Shown one piece after another: positions 12,630 to 21,603 of a stretch of DNA of 64,000 bases. Made by a program: the position numbers and the translations under genes. Every line of letters starts with the position of its first letter. The first letter of the stretch is position 1. The stretch lies in the NCBI GenBank assembly GCA_002479255.1, contig DLMJ01000038.1:1-64000 (forward strand). Direction: 5' to 3'. Source of the stretch: Candidatus Binatus soli. GTDB lineage: Bacteria; Desulfobacterota; Binatia; Binatales; Binataceae. The notes beneath the pieces are model-generated. The model made no database searches. It saw only the letters and a list, made by a program, of their open reading frames with translations, and was not told the DNA's origin.

Positions 12630-13445
12630 ATGGGCGATTCTTACAGATACAAACCGCTTGGCTACTTTGCGCTGGTGTTCGCTCTGACTTGGGCGTCCTG
12701 GTCATTCGCTGCTTACTACAGCTACCAGCGCGAAATGGGGCTGTACAGCAACCTGTTCGCGCTGCTTGGGCTGCTGGGGCCTTTTTTTGCAGCCCTGATC
12801 ATGATCCGGAATTCAGGGAGCCGGGACCTGAAGCACGATGTCAGGGAGAGATTTGTCGATCTCAGGCTCATCAGACCCGGCTACATCCCGGTCATTTTGA
12901 TCCTGATGCCGTTTACGTTGTTTCTTTCGACATGGCTGTCGATTGGTGTTGGCCGATCCGCCGATCAGTTCCGCTTTTCGGGCGGATTTGCGGCTATGCT
13001 GCCGATCATCCTTCTTGCCCCCACCTTCGAAGAGCTCGGATGGCGAGGCTACGGAATGGACAGCCTCCTGGCGAAATTCGGCATGATGAAGGCGACGCTG
13101 TTGTTCAGCGTCCTATGGGCGATATGGCACGTTCCCCTGTTCTTCATCGATCGCACCTATCAGAACGGCCTGTGGAACAGCAGCCCGATTTACGTCGCCA
13201 ACTTCTTTGTCAGCATCCTCCCGGCAGCCATCCTCATGAACTGGGTGTACTACAAAAACAATCGAAGCATCGTGGCCGCGATCCTGTTGCATATGGCGCT
13301 GGATGCAACCGCGGAGGCGTTCCAAACCGAACAATTTACCAAATGCATCTGGACGGGTGTGTTGTTGTTCATTTCGATTCTGGTCATCGCGGCAAACAGA
13401 GCATTCTTCTTCGCAGCAGGGGCCCCGGTCCCTGCACCTGAGTAA
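12630..13445 (+). CDS. CPBP family intramembrane glutamic endopeptidase (Rce1/Abi-like)
   Basis: This multi-spanning membrane protein has 271 residues and about eight hydrophobic segments. The three CPBP motifs are present: the EExxxR-type motif TFEELGWRGYG (catalytic Glu pair), FSVLWAIWHVPLFF with the conserved His, and LLHMALDAT with a second His. The family includes the CAAX endopeptidase Rce1 and bacterial proteases in bacteriocin immunity and signalling. The substrate here is unknown. It follows the ICMT-like gene on the same strand and is likely part of one transcript with it. Confidence 0.92.
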   Translation: MGDSYRYKPLGYFALVFALTWASWSFAAYYSYQREMGLYSNLFALLGLLGPFFAALIMIRNSGSRDLKHDVRERFVDLRLIRPGYIPVILILMPFTLFLSTWLSIGVGRSADQFRFSGGFAAMLPIILLAPTFEELGWRGYGMDSLLAKFGMMKATLLFSVLWAIWHVPLFFIDRTYQNGLWNSSPIYVANFFVSILPAAILMNWVYYKNNRSIVAAILLHMALDATAEAFQTEQFTKCIWTGVLLFISILVIAANRAFFFAAGAPVPAPE

Positions 13446-13533
13446 GGAGAAAAGAGGCGGAATTCGGATTCCCGAAACTCATACCGGGTTTCGGACTTTC
13501 TGTGTGAACCGGATTCGGCACGGAGCAGAGCGC

Positions 13534-14400
13534 ATGGAAATCGCATGGATCGGAACCGGAATAATGGGCGCGCCGATGGCGCGACGACTACTCGGCGGAG
13601 GCCATCGCGTCCGCGTCTTCAATCGCTCAGCCGACAAGGCGCGAGCACTCGCCCCTGACGGCGCGATCATCGTCGCCGACGCCGCTGCGTGCGTCGCTGG
13701 TAGCGAAGTCGTGTTCATCATGGTGCCCGACACGCCCGACGTGGAGGCGACCGTCGCGAAGATCGAGCCCGCACTGAAGACCGGGCAACTCGTCGTCGAT
13801 ATGAGCACTATTTCGCCGATGGCGGAGCGCGCGATCGCGTCGCGCCTGAAGCCGGCCGGCGTCGATTACCTGGATGCGCCGGTATCGGGCGGCGACGTCG
13901 GCGCACGCGACGGCACGCTCGCGATAATGGTTGGCGGGGAAGCGTCGGCGTTCGAGCGTGCGCGTCCGCTGTTCGATCTGCTTGGGCGCAGGGTCACGCA
14001 CATGGGCGCGTCGGGCGCGGGCCAGATGACCAAGCTTGCCAATCAGATCGCGGTCGCGCTTGCGCTGGAGGCGGCGGCCGAGGCGATCAAGTTCGCGGAG
14101 GCCGGCGGTCTCGATGCGTCGCGGGTGGTCGAGGCGATAGGCGCGGGCGCGGCCGCGTCGTGGCAGTTGTCGAATCTCGGTCCCAAAATAATAGCCGGCG
14201 ATTATCGGCCCGGATTCTTTATCAAGCTGATTCGCAAGGACCTCCGCCTGGTGGTCGAGGCGGCGCGTGAATCGGGCCTCGCGCTGCCCGGACTTTCGCT
14301 GATGGCGTCGATGTTCAACGCCGCCGCCGTGCTTGGTCACGATCTCGACGGAACGCAGGCGGTCGCGGCGGCACTCGACAGATTGGCGGACGTGAAGTAG
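13534..14400 (+). CDS. NAD(P)-dependent beta-hydroxyacid dehydrogenase (3-hydroxyisobutyrate dehydrogenase family)
   Basis: This cytoplasmic oxidoreductase oxidises or reduces short beta-hydroxyacids. Start ATG 13534 has GGAG eight bases upstream; the longer open frame is spurious. The protein has 288 residues. Rossmann motif GTGIMGAPMARRL is at the N-terminus, the substrate-binding signature DAPVSGGDVGARDGTLAIM is near residues 110-130, and the catalytic-Lys segment GQMTKLANQ lies near 170. A C-terminal helical domain (KLIRKDLRLVVEAA) completes the fold. It precedes two crotonase genes, which fits branched-chain or acyl-CoA catabolism, though 2-hydroxy-3-oxopropionate or succinic semialdehyde are equally possible substrates. 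Confidence 0.88.
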   Translation: MEIAWIGTGIMGAPMARRLLGGGHRVRVFNRSADKARALAPDGAIIVADAAACVAGSEVVFIMVPDTPDVEATVAKIEPALKTGQLVVDMSTISPMAERAIASRLKPAGVDYLDAPVSGGDVGARDGTLAIMVGGEASAFERARPLFDLLGRRVTHMGASGAGQMTKLANQIAVALALEAAAEAIKFAEAGGLDASRVVEAIGAGAAASWQLSNLGPKIIAGDYRPGFFIKLIRKDLRLVVEAARESGLALPGLSLMASMFNAAAVLGHDLDGTQAVAAALDRLADVK

Positions 14401-14436
14401 TAGCAGAGTTGAACCCGGATTTTTTGGAGGCCAAAA

Positions 14437-15246
14437 ATGGCAGACCATCTGCTCACGGAACTGAAGGACCGCGTCCTTTACCTCACGATGAATCGGCCCG
14501 ACAAGCTCAACGCGATGAGCATCGAGATGATGGGCGGGCTGGTGGACAACCTGACGCGCGCCGCGACCAATCGCGAGATTGGCGCCGTCGTGCTGACCGG
14601 TGCGGGGCGCGGATTCTGCTCCGGCGGAGATATCGGCGCGATGCGCGAACGCAACGAGGGCGCAGGCGGATCGGGCGCGCCGCAGACGGTCGAGGACCTC
14701 GTCGCGGGGCTGCGGCGCGGCGAAGAGGCGTCGCGGATGCTGCACGAGATGGCGAAGGTGACGATCGCGGCGGTCAACGGACCCGCGGCCGGCGCGGGCC
14801 TGAGCCTGGCGATGGCGTGCGACATCAGGATCGCGTCCGACACGGCGCGCTTCGCCACGGCGTTCGCCAAGGTCGGTTTCGCGGGTGATTACGGCGGCAC
14901 CTGGTCGCTGACGCAATTGGTCGGGTCGGCCAAGGCGCGCGAATTATATTTCCTGGCCGACGTGATCGGCGCCGACGAGGCGTTGCGAATCGGACTGGCA
15001 AATCGCGTCGTGCCGTCGGCGTCGTTCCGCGACGAGGTGCATGCGATAGCGTCGAGGATCGCCAACGGGCCGTCGATTGCCTATTCGTATATGAAGGCGA
15101 ATCTCAACGCGGCGATCAATCACGAGTTCAACGAGCTGCTCGACCGCGAGGCGTGGGGGCAAATTATGACCGGCCTTACCGAGGATCATCGCGAGGCCGT
15201 CAAAGCGTTTCTCGCCAAGCGCCCGCCGACGTTTAAGGGCAGATAG
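14437..15246 (+). CDS. Enoyl-CoA hydratase/isomerase family protein
   Basis: This crotonase-fold enzyme acting on acyl-CoA thioesters has 269 residues. The start has GGAGG seven bases upstream. The CoA and oxyanion-hole segments are GRGFCSGGDIGAM and GPAAGAGLSLAMACD. The two Glu residues of classical hydratases are not in place: the region reads AFAKVGFAGDYGGTW, with an Asp in the loop before GG. That arrangement resembles PaaG-type isomerases, so isomerase activity is more likely than hydration. It lies in a row with a hydroxyacid dehydrogenase upstream and a second crotonase downstream. Confidence 0.9.
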   Translation: MADHLLTELKDRVLYLTMNRPDKLNAMSIEMMGGLVDNLTRAATNREIGAVVLTGAGRGFCSGGDIGAMRERNEGAGGSGAPQTVEDLVAGLRRGEEASRMLHEMAKVTIAAVNGPAAGAGLSLAMACDIRIASDTARFATAFAKVGFAGDYGGTWSLTQLVGSAKARELYFLADVIGADEALRIGLANRVVPSASFRDEVHAIASRIANGPSIAYSYMKANLNAAINHEFNELLDREAWGQIMTGLTEDHREAVKAFLAKRPPTFKGR

Positions 15247-15281
15247 GCGCTGAGGGGGTGTCCCGGATCCGGGGGTCAACG

Positions 15282-16082
15282 ATGGACTTCAAGACGATCA
15301 TCTACGATGCGCGCGACCACGTCGCGAAAATCACCATCAACCGCGCCGAGCGGATGAACGGCTACAACGACACGATGGTCAAGGAAATGTGCGCGGCGAT
15401 TGATCTCGCGCGCCAGGACGACGAAGTCCGCGTGTTGATCATCACGGGCAGCGGACGCGCGTTCTGCGCCGGTGGCGATATCAGCGGCGCGCCCGAGAGC
15501 CGCTCGCGATTTCATGGGCATCCGATGGGTCATATGCTGGAGATGCGCGAAGGGTTCCATCAGCTGGTGTTGTCGCTGCATCGCTTCGACAAGCCGGTGA
15601 TCGCGGCGATTAACGGCGCGGCGGTGGCGGGCGGCCTGACGCTCGCGCTCTCGTGCGATTTTAGAATCGCCTCGGACCAGGCGCGGCTGGGGGACACCGC
15701 GCTCAAGTTCGCGCTGCTCTGCGACGAAGGCGGAGCGTACCTTTTCCCCCGCTTCATGGGATTGGATCGCGCACTCAAGATGACGCTGCTGTCCGAAGTC
15801 TATGACGCCAGGACGGCGCTCGAACTCGGGCTGGTTACAGAAGTGGTGCCGCACGCGGAACTCGAGGCGCGGGTGAACGATTTCGCGCGGCGGCTCGCCG
15901 ACGGACCGCCCTTGGCAATAAGGCTGGCCAAACGCATGATGTACAAGCAGCGCGAGATGACGCTGGAGAATGCGCTCGAGGACGCCGCGCTCAACGTGAT
16001 GATCACAAACCCGTCCGAAGACGTGCGCGAGGGCATCCGCGCCTTCCGCGAAAAACGCAAGCCGAATTTCAAGGGCAAGTGA
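15282..16082 (+). CDS. Enoyl-CoA hydratase/isomerase family protein (second copy)
   Basis: This second crotonase-fold protein has 266 residues and starts at ATG 15282 after a GGGGG ribosome-binding sequence. Oxyanion-hole segments are GRAFCAGGDISGA and NGAAVAGGLTLALSCD. As in the preceding gene, the Glu144-type residue is absent and the loop reads FALLCDEGGAYLFPRFMG, carrying Asp-Glu before GG. The C-terminus (IRAFREKRKPNFKGK) is the usual crotonase tail. It lies 35 bases after the first copy. The two are clearly divergent paralogues rather than a recent duplication and may form an isomerase pair acting on different intermediates. Confidence 0.9.
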   Translation: MDFKTIIYDARDHVAKITINRAERMNGYNDTMVKEMCAAIDLARQDDEVRVLIITGSGRAFCAGGDISGAPESRSRFHGHPMGHMLEMREGFHQLVLSLHRFDKPVIAAINGAAVAGGLTLALSCDFRIASDQARLGDTALKFALLCDEGGAYLFPRFMGLDRALKMTLLSEVYDARTALELGLVTEVVPHAELEARVNDFARRLADGPPLAIRLAKRMMYKQREMTLENALEDAALNVMITNPSEDVREGIRAFREKRKPNFKGK

Positions 16083-16137
16083 GTTTTTACTTTTCACTCA
16101 CTTCCAAGCCGCCCCCGCTACAGGAGAACTGGTCCGC

Positions 16138-16557
16138 ATGCCGATGAAGAAAAAAGATGTCGAGAAGCTGCTCAACAAACCGATCGTGGCGGTGGTCGCG
16201 GTCACCGCGCCCGACGGCGCGCCGCACGCGGCGCCGACCTGGTACGAGTACGCCGACGGGCAAATCGTCTTTCACACCGGCACCGAGTCGTTCAAATACA
16301 AATGCCTCATGCGCGATCCACGCTTGACGCTGGTGGTCGATACCAAGAAGGCGCCGTACAAGGCGGTGGTGCTGAAGGGGCGCGCGACGCTCGAGGAAAA
16401 GATCGACGACAAGCGGACGGAGCGGATGGCGGTCGGATACCTGGGCAAGAAACTCGGCAAGGCGTACGCGAAATCGCTCAAGGGCAGCAAGGTCGTCGTC
16501 GTGAGCTTCAAGCCGGCGCGCACGATCTCGTGGGACTACGGGCAGGAGCGCCCTTAG
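16138..16557 (+). CDS. Pyridoxamine 5'-phosphate oxidase-fold (PPOX class) protein
   Basis: This small split-barrel flavin or deazaflavin-binding protein has 139 residues. The pattern VAVVAVTAPDGAPHAAPTWY followed by YADGQIVFHTGTESFKYKC and DPRLTLVVD is the classic PPOX/F420-dependent reductase signature. Members reduce diverse substrates using FMN or F420; which cofactor applies cannot be read from sequence alone. AGGAG lies 11 bases before ATG 16138, and a second ATG at 16144 is possible. It is downstream of the two crotonases on the same strand. Confidence 0.85.
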   Translation: MPMKKKDVEKLLNKPIVAVVAVTAPDGAPHAAPTWYEYADGQIVFHTGTESFKYKCLMRDPRLTLVVDTKKAPYKAVVLKGRATLEEKIDDKRTERMAVGYLGKKLGKAYAKSLKGSKVVVVSFKPARTISWDYGQERP

Positions 16558-16625
16558 CGCATGAGATGCGGCCTCAAGCATCGCGCGGCTTTCGACGGGC
16601 TAATCCATCTGCGATAATTGCATTA

Positions 16626-17675
16626 GTGGCACGACAGGTACCAAACGATGCGGTTATCGAGGCGCTCGGACACGTAAAGTATCCCGGTTACGGCGCCGAT
16701 ATCGTTGCGCTTGGAATCGTCGAGGATGCCCGGCCGGCGCAAAACGGCGGCTACGCGATCACGATTCGGCAGGTCACTGAGCGCGACGAGGTGATCCGCG
16801 AGCTGGCCGGGAAAATCCATCACGCGCTCACGCACGACCTCGGCGTGCCCAGCGTCGAGCTTAGGGTGCATCGAATCGAAGCCGAGCTTGGCGAAAAAAC
16901 CGGCCGCGTGCGGCTCGAAGGCACCAGGCACATAATCGCGGTGGGAAGCGGCAAGGGCGGAGTCGGCAAATCCACCGTCGCGGCAAACCTGGCGGTCGCC
17001 CTGGCGCGATTGGGCTTCAGCGTCGGCCTGCTCGACGCCGACATCTACGGGCCGTCGATCCCGATGATGTTCAACGCCGGTGACGAGCGGCCCAAGTCGG
17101 CGGGCGGACAGAATTTCCACCCGATCGAAAAGTACGGCGTGAAAATGATCTCGATCGGATTTTTCCTGGGCGAGAAGGCGCCGATTATCTGGCGCGGGCC
17201 GATGGTGATGGGGGCGGTGCGCCAATTCCTCAAGGACACGCTGTGGGGCAGCCAGGATTTTCTCGTCGTCGATCTTCCACCCGGCACTGGCGACGCGCAG
17301 TTGACGCTCGCGCAGCAAGTCTCGCTCGACGGCGCCGTGATCGTGACGACGCCCCAGGACGTTGCGCTGCTCGACGCGACACGCGCGGTCAAGATGTTTC
17401 GGCAGGTGCATTGTCCGATTCTTGGCGTGGTCGAGAACATGAGCTATTTCGTCTGTCCGGATTGCGGCGAGCGCGACGAACTTTTTGGCCACGGTGGCGG
17501 CGAGCGGATGGCCGCGGAGGAAGGGACCCAACTGCTCGCGCGGATCCCGATCTATCCCGAGCTGCGCCAGACCGGCGACGACGGCACGCCGATAACAATC
17601 GCCAAACCTGAGCATCCTGCGAGCGTGGCGTTCATGGAGCTCGCACGGCGGATTGCAAACGCCGCGGCCGGTTGA
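16626..17675 (+). CDS. mrp: Mrp/ApbC family iron-sulfur cluster carrier ATPase
   Basis: This P-loop ATPase carries and delivers Fe-S clusters. The likely start is GTG 16626 (349 residues), since the frame upstream is a shadow; the ribosome-binding site is weak. An N-terminal MIP18/DUF59 domain covers about residues 8-85. The deviant Walker A GSGKGGVGKST is at 107-117, followed by DADIYGPSIP and DLPPGTGDAQL. The C-terminal CxxC of YFVCPDCG bridges clusters at the dimer interface. The next gene encodes a 4Fe-4S ferredoxin, a plausible client. Confidence 0.95.
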   Translation: MARQVPNDAVIEALGHVKYPGYGADIVALGIVEDARPAQNGGYAITIRQVTERDEVIRELAGKIHHALTHDLGVPSVELRVHRIEAELGEKTGRVRLEGTRHIIAVGSGKGGVGKSTVAANLAVALARLGFSVGLLDADIYGPSIPMMFNAGDERPKSAGGQNFHPIEKYGVKMISIGFFLGEKAPIIWRGPMVMGAVRQFLKDTLWGSQDFLVVDLPPGTGDAQLTLAQQVSLDGAVIVTTPQDVALLDATRAVKMFRQVHCPILGVVENMSYFVCPDCGERDELFGHGGGERMAAEEGTQLLARIPIYPELRQTGDDGTPITIAKPEHPASVAFMELARRIANAAAG

Positions 17676-17802
17676 CAACTAACAACTTGAAATACTTGCT
17701 CGATTTGCCGCGCGCCGATATTGTTGCCGTTCGGTCCTATCGTTTCGTCGCCGCCCAGGCGCGGCAACCTAATTCAACAATGACCGGAATTGGAGCTCGA
17801 AA

Positions 17803-18138
17803 ATGGCCACGGTGATAACAGAAGAATGCATTAACTGCGGTGCGTGCGAGCCGGAATGCCCCAACACCGCGATTTACGAAGGCGGCGCGCAATGGGAACT
17901 CAACGGCGCGACCACGCCCGCGATCAAGGACGACCTCTACTATATCGTCCCCGACAAATGCACCGAATGCGTCGGCTTCTTCGACCAGGAACAGTGCGCG
18001 GCGGTTTGCCCCGTCGATTGCTGCATCCCGGACCCCAACATTCCCGAGACCGATGAGGTCCTTATCGAGCGTGCTCGCGTCCTCCATCCCGATCAAACCT
18101 TCGGCGCCGAATACCCGTCGCGGTTTCGAAAGGGCTGA
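17803..18138 (+). CDS. 4Fe-4S dicluster ferredoxin (YfhL-type)
   Basis: This small electron carrier has 111 residues. Cluster-binding cysteines are ECINCGACEPECP near the N-terminus, then CTECVGFFDQEQCAAVCPVD, which includes the insertion typical of YfhL-like ferredoxins. A GGAG precedes ATG 17803. The C-terminal 25 residues are an acidic/basic extension ending in RFRKG. It lies 18 bases before the inositol phosphate synthase gene and after the Fe-S carrier mrp, so it is probably expressed with both. The redox partner is not evident. Confidence 0.93.
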   Translation: MATVITEECINCGACEPECPNTAIYEGGAQWELNGATTPAIKDDLYYIVPDKCTECVGFFDQEQCAAVCPVDCCIPDPNIPETDEVLIERARVLHPDQTFGAEYPSRFRKG

Positions 18139-18156
18139 CGCCAAGGAGCCTGAAGT

Positions 18157-19476
18157 TTGACGACAAAAAATTCCGTCCGAATCGCGCCCGCGGACGGCAA
18201 GCTCGGCGTGCTGCTGCCCGGCATCGGCGCCGTCAGCACGACGTTCATCGCCGGAGTCGAGGCGGTTAAGCGCGGGCTGGGCGCGCCGATCGGATCTCTG
18301 ACCCAGCTGGCCACGGTTCGCCTCGGCAAGCGCACCGAGGGACGCACGCCGCTGATCAAGGACTTCGTCCCGCTGGCCAAACTGGAAGATCTCGAATTCG
18401 GCGGATGGGACATTTACGAAGACAGCGCCTACGAAGCGGCGCGCCACGCCGCGGTGCTCGATCCTGCGCTCCTGGAGCAGGTGCGCGCGCCCCTGGAAAA
18501 AATTCATCCGATGGAGGCGGTGTTCGACCAGGACTACGTGCGCAACATCCGCGGCCCCAATCTGAAGGAAGCCCGCACCAAGATGGACAAGGCCGCGATG
18601 CTGATGGATGACATCCGGCAGTTCCAGAAACGCACCGGCGTCGCGCGCACCGTGATGATATGGTGCGGCTCGACGGAAGTGTTCCATCGCCCGTCGGAAG
18701 TCCATCAGAGTTTGAAAGCCTTCGAGGCCGGGCTCGCCAACAATGATCCCGAAATCGCGCCAAGCCAGATCTACGCCTACGCCGCGCTCAAGATGGGAAT
18801 CCCGCACGCAAACGGCGCGCCCAACCTGACCACCGACACGCCCGCGTTGCTGGAACTCGCGCGCGAGACCAACCTCCCCGTCTGCGGCAAGGACTTCAAG
18901 ACCGGGCAGACGTTTATGAAGACGCTGATCGCACCCGGACTGAAGGCCCGCATGCTGGGGATGTCGGGATGGTTCTCGACCAACATCCTGGGCAATCGCG
19001 ATGGCGAGGTGCTGGAAGATCCCGGCTCGTTCAAGTCCAAGGAAGAGACCAAGCTGTCTGTGCTGGACCAGATCCTTCAGCCCGAGCTGCATCCGCAGCT
19101 TTACAGCGACGTGTTCCACTCGGTGAAAATCAATTACTACCCGCCGCGCGGCGACTCCAAGGAGGGATGGGACAATATCGATATCTTCGGATGGCTCGGC
19201 TATCCGATGCAGATAAAGATCAACTTCCTGTGCCGCGATTCGATCCTGGCGGCGCCGCTGGTGCTCGACCTCGTGTTGTTTCTCGATTTGGCGCACCGCG
19301 CCGGCATGCGCGGGATTCAGGAATGGCTGTCCTTCTACTTCAAGGCGCCGATGCACGCGCCAAACATCTATCCCGAGCACGACATCTTCATCCAGCTGAT
19401 GAAGCTCAAGAACACGCTGCGCTGGATGCGCGGCGAGGACCTCATCACGCATCTCGGGCTTGAATACTACGACTGA
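18157..19476 (+). CDS. ino1: Inositol-3-phosphate synthase
   Basis: Converts glucose 6-phosphate to 1L-myo-inositol 3-phosphate with NAD+, the first committed step of inositol synthesis. It has 439 residues, a length seen for prokaryotic enzymes. It starts with TTG 18157, supported by AAGGAG eight bases upstream. Recognisable segments are LLPGIGAVSTTFIAGVEA (N-terminal nucleotide-binding loop), GMSGWFSTNILGNRDGEVL, GWDNIDIFGWLG and the terminal FLDLAHRAGMRGIQEWLSFY. The product could feed phosphatidylinositol or inositol-based solutes, but no downstream enzyme is nearby. It is 18 bases after the ferredoxin gene. Confidence 0.93.
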   Translation: MTTKNSVRIAPADGKLGVLLPGIGAVSTTFIAGVEAVKRGLGAPIGSLTQLATVRLGKRTEGRTPLIKDFVPLAKLEDLEFGGWDIYEDSAYEAARHAAVLDPALLEQVRAPLEKIHPMEAVFDQDYVRNIRGPNLKEARTKMDKAAMLMDDIRQFQKRTGVARTVMIWCGSTEVFHRPSEVHQSLKAFEAGLANNDPEIAPSQIYAYAALKMGIPHANGAPNLTTDTPALLELARETNLPVCGKDFKTGQTFMKTLIAPGLKARMLGMSGWFSTNILGNRDGEVLEDPGSFKSKEETKLSVLDQILQPELHPQLYSDVFHSVKINYYPPRGDSKEGWDNIDIFGWLGYPMQIKINFLCRDSILAAPLVLDLVLFLDLAHRAGMRGIQEWLSFYFKAPMHAPNIYPEHDIFIQLMKLKNTLRWMRGEDLITHLGLEYYD

Positions 19477-19532
19477 CGGGCGTGACGCGGGCCGTTTCGC
19501 TCACGAGCGCGCCGCACTAGAATCAAGGCTCG

Positions 19533-20783
19533 ATGAGCGTGCTTAGCGGCAAGACGATCGTTCTCGGCGTGAGTGGCGGAATCGCCGCCTACAAATCGGC
19601 GGAACTCGTCCGCCTGCTCGTCAACTCCGGCGCGATCGTCCGGGTCATGATGACGCGCAACGCGACCGAGTTCATCACGCCGCTCACGCTCCAGACCCTC
19701 AGCTCGAATCCCGTCGCCACCGATACGTTCTCTCTGACGCAGGAATCTGAAATCGGCCACATTAGACTCGCCGACGCCGCCGACGCGATCGTGATCGCGC
19801 CCGCGACCGCCGACGTGATCGCCAAGGCCGCCGTCGGTATCGCCGACGACATAGTGACTACTGTGTTGCTTGCCACGCGCGCGAAAGTCGCGTTCGCACC
19901 CGCGATGAATGTGCACATGTACGAGCATCCGACGGTCGCCGAGAACCTCGCCAGGCTGCGGTCGCGCGGTACGGTGATCATCGATCCCGGCGAGGGCGCG
20001 CTCGCATGCGGCTACGAGGGCAAGGGCCGCCTGGCGGACCCGGCGATCATCGTCGCGGAAATCGAGAAGATGCTCTCCGCGCAGGACCTCGCGGGCGAAA
20101 ACATTCTGGTAACTGCCGGACCGACTCAGGAGCCGATCGATGCGGTGCGATTCGTCTCCAACCGTTCGTCGGGCAAGATGGGATTTGCGATCGCGCGCGC
20201 GGCATGGCGCCGCGGCGCTGCTGTGCGAATCGTCGCCGGGCCGTCCGCGCTCGCGACGCCTTACGGCGTCGGACGAATCGACACGGTGACTGCGGCCGGG
20301 ATGCTCAGTCAAACGTCCAGCAATTTTCCGTGGTCCACGGTGCTTGTGATGGCGGCGGCGGTTGCCGATTTCCGCCCCGCGAATCCGGCGCGTGGCAAGA
20401 TCAAGAAAGACGCGCGCGGGCTTCGACTCGAGATGGAGTCGATCGCGGACGAGATGCCGCGCCTGGCGGCGAAGAAGGGCGCGCGCCTGCTGATAGGATT
20501 TGCCGCCGAGACCGACGACCTGGAAGCCAACGCCCGCGCCAAGCTCAAACGCAAGGGGCTCGACCTTATCGTCGCCAACGATGTGACCCGGGAGGGCGCC
20601 GGCTTCCAAGTCGATACCAATATCGTCACGCTGATCGGCTCCGACGGTCGCTCCCAGAGCCATCCGCAGATGTCCAAGGATGCGGTCGCGGACCTGATCC
20701 TCGATCGAATCGTCGCAATCCGCGCGGCCAAGCCGAAGTCCGCCCGCTCGGCCAAATCCTCGCGCCTGCGTGCCGTCAGATAG
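19533..20783 (+). CDS. coaBC: Bifunctional phosphopantothenoylcysteine decarboxylase / phosphopantothenate-cysteine ligase
   Basis: Catalyses two consecutive steps of coenzyme A synthesis in the cytoplasm. Its 416 residues are normal for the fused enzyme. The FMN-dependent decarboxylase half (about 1-190) begins IVLGVSGGIAAYKSAELVR and contains PAMNVHMYEHP with the conserved Asn. The ligase half contains TAGPTQEPIDAVRFVSNRSS and NDVTREGAGF, and needs CTP. A basic Lys/Arg/Ser tail ends the protein. The next gene overlaps or abuts its stop, suggesting co-transcription with the UDG, NfeD and slipin genes. Confidence 0.97.
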   Translation: MSVLSGKTIVLGVSGGIAAYKSAELVRLLVNSGAIVRVMMTRNATEFITPLTLQTLSSNPVATDTFSLTQESEIGHIRLADAADAIVIAPATADVIAKAAVGIADDIVTTVLLATRAKVAFAPAMNVHMYEHPTVAENLARLRSRGTVIIDPGEGALACGYEGKGRLADPAIIVAEIEKMLSAQDLAGENILVTAGPTQEPIDAVRFVSNRSSGKMGFAIARAAWRRGAAVRIVAGPSALATPYGVGRIDTVTAAGMLSQTSSNFPWSTVLVMAAAVADFRPANPARGKIKKDARGLRLEMESIADEMPRLAAKKGARLLIGFAAETDDLEANARAKLKRKGLDLIVANDVTREGAGFQVDTNIVTLIGSDGRSQSHPQMSKDAVADLILDRIVAIRAAKPKSARSAKSSRLRAVR

Positions 20784-20790
20784 CTTTCGC

Positions 20791-21603
20791 ATGGACGCGT
20801 CTTCGCCGCCGGATCGCCGCACGCTGGTCGCCACGATCCGCGACTACGTCGAGCAGTTGCGCGAGGAGGGGATGGAAGGACTTCCCGCGTCTGCGTCTGG
20901 GGCCGCGCGCTCCGCGCTCACCGCGCCGGCTCCTGTAGCCGGTTCCGCGCCCGCGGCCGGCGGGACCGACGCCGCACTCATACCCGCCGAACTGTTCTCG
21001 AAATATCCCGGCCTCGAAAAATCCACGACGCTCGACGAGCTGCGCCAATTCATCGGAGATTGTCAACGATGCAAGCTCGCGCCGCGCCGTATCAATCTCG
21101 TCTTCGGCGTCGGCGATCCCGGCGCGCAGCTGATGTTCGTCGGCGAGGCGCCCGGCGCCGACGAGGACGCCCGCGGCGAGCCGTTCGTCGGCCGCGCCGG
21201 TCAATTGTTGACCGACATCATCGAGCGCGGCATGGGCATCCGCCGCGCCGACGTGTACATCTGCAACGTGATCAAGTGCCGGCCGCCCGACAATCGAAAT
21301 CCCGAACCCGACGAAGTCGCCGCGTGCGAGGCATTTCTTTTTCGCCAGATTGACCTCGTGCGTCCGCGCGCGATCGTCGGGCTGGGCTCCTTCGCCGTGC
21401 AGGCCGTGCTCAAAGTGAAGACGCCCATCAGCAAGCTGCGCGGCAACTGGCACGATTTCCGCGGCATTCGATTCATGCCCACGTTTCATCCCGCCTACCT
21501 GCTCCGCAACCCGGGCGACAAACGGCTGGTGTGGGCGGACATTCAGGAAGTCATGAAATTTCTCGGGATGCCGATTCCGCGCCGCGGCGGTTCCGCCTCG
21601 TGA
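20791..21603 (+). CDS. Family 4 uracil-DNA glycosylase (4Fe-4S)
   Basis: Removes uracil from DNA to start base-excision repair. With ATG 20791 it has 270 residues; a GTG at 20770 would overlap coaBC by 14 bases. Residues 1-75 are a low-complexity Ala/Pro-rich extension. The catalytic core follows: four Cys ligands (CQRCKL, CNVIKCRPP, and EVAAC), the uracil pocket GEAPGADEDARGEPFVGRAG and the late motif FHPAYLLRNP. Family 4 enzymes are common in thermophiles and many GC-rich bacteria. The next gene starts within its stop codon (GTGA overlap). Confidence 0.95.
   Translation: MDASSPPDRRTLVATIRDYVEQLREEGMEGLPASASGAARSALTAPAPVAGSAPAAGGTDAALIPAELFSKYPGLEKSTTLDELRQFIGDCQRCKLAPRRINLVFGVGDPGAQLMFVGEAPGADEDARGEPFVGRAGQLLTDIIERGMGIRRADVYICNVIKCRPPDNRNPEPDEVAACEAFLFRQIDLVRPRAIVGLGSFAVQAVLKVKTPISKLRGNWHDFRGIRFMPTFHPAYLLRNPGDKRLVWADIQEVMKFLGMPIPRRGGSAS

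Noticed and set aside
16077..16103. AAGTGAGT/ACTCACTT inverted repeat at the end of the second crotonase gene as a terminator
   Set aside because: Stem of only 8 bp that includes coding sequence, with no T-run after it.
17737..19452. 571-codon minus-strand open frame opposite the ferredoxin and ino1 genes
   Set aside because: The plus-strand proteins carry clear family motifs; the antisense product has none and lacks a ribosome-binding site.
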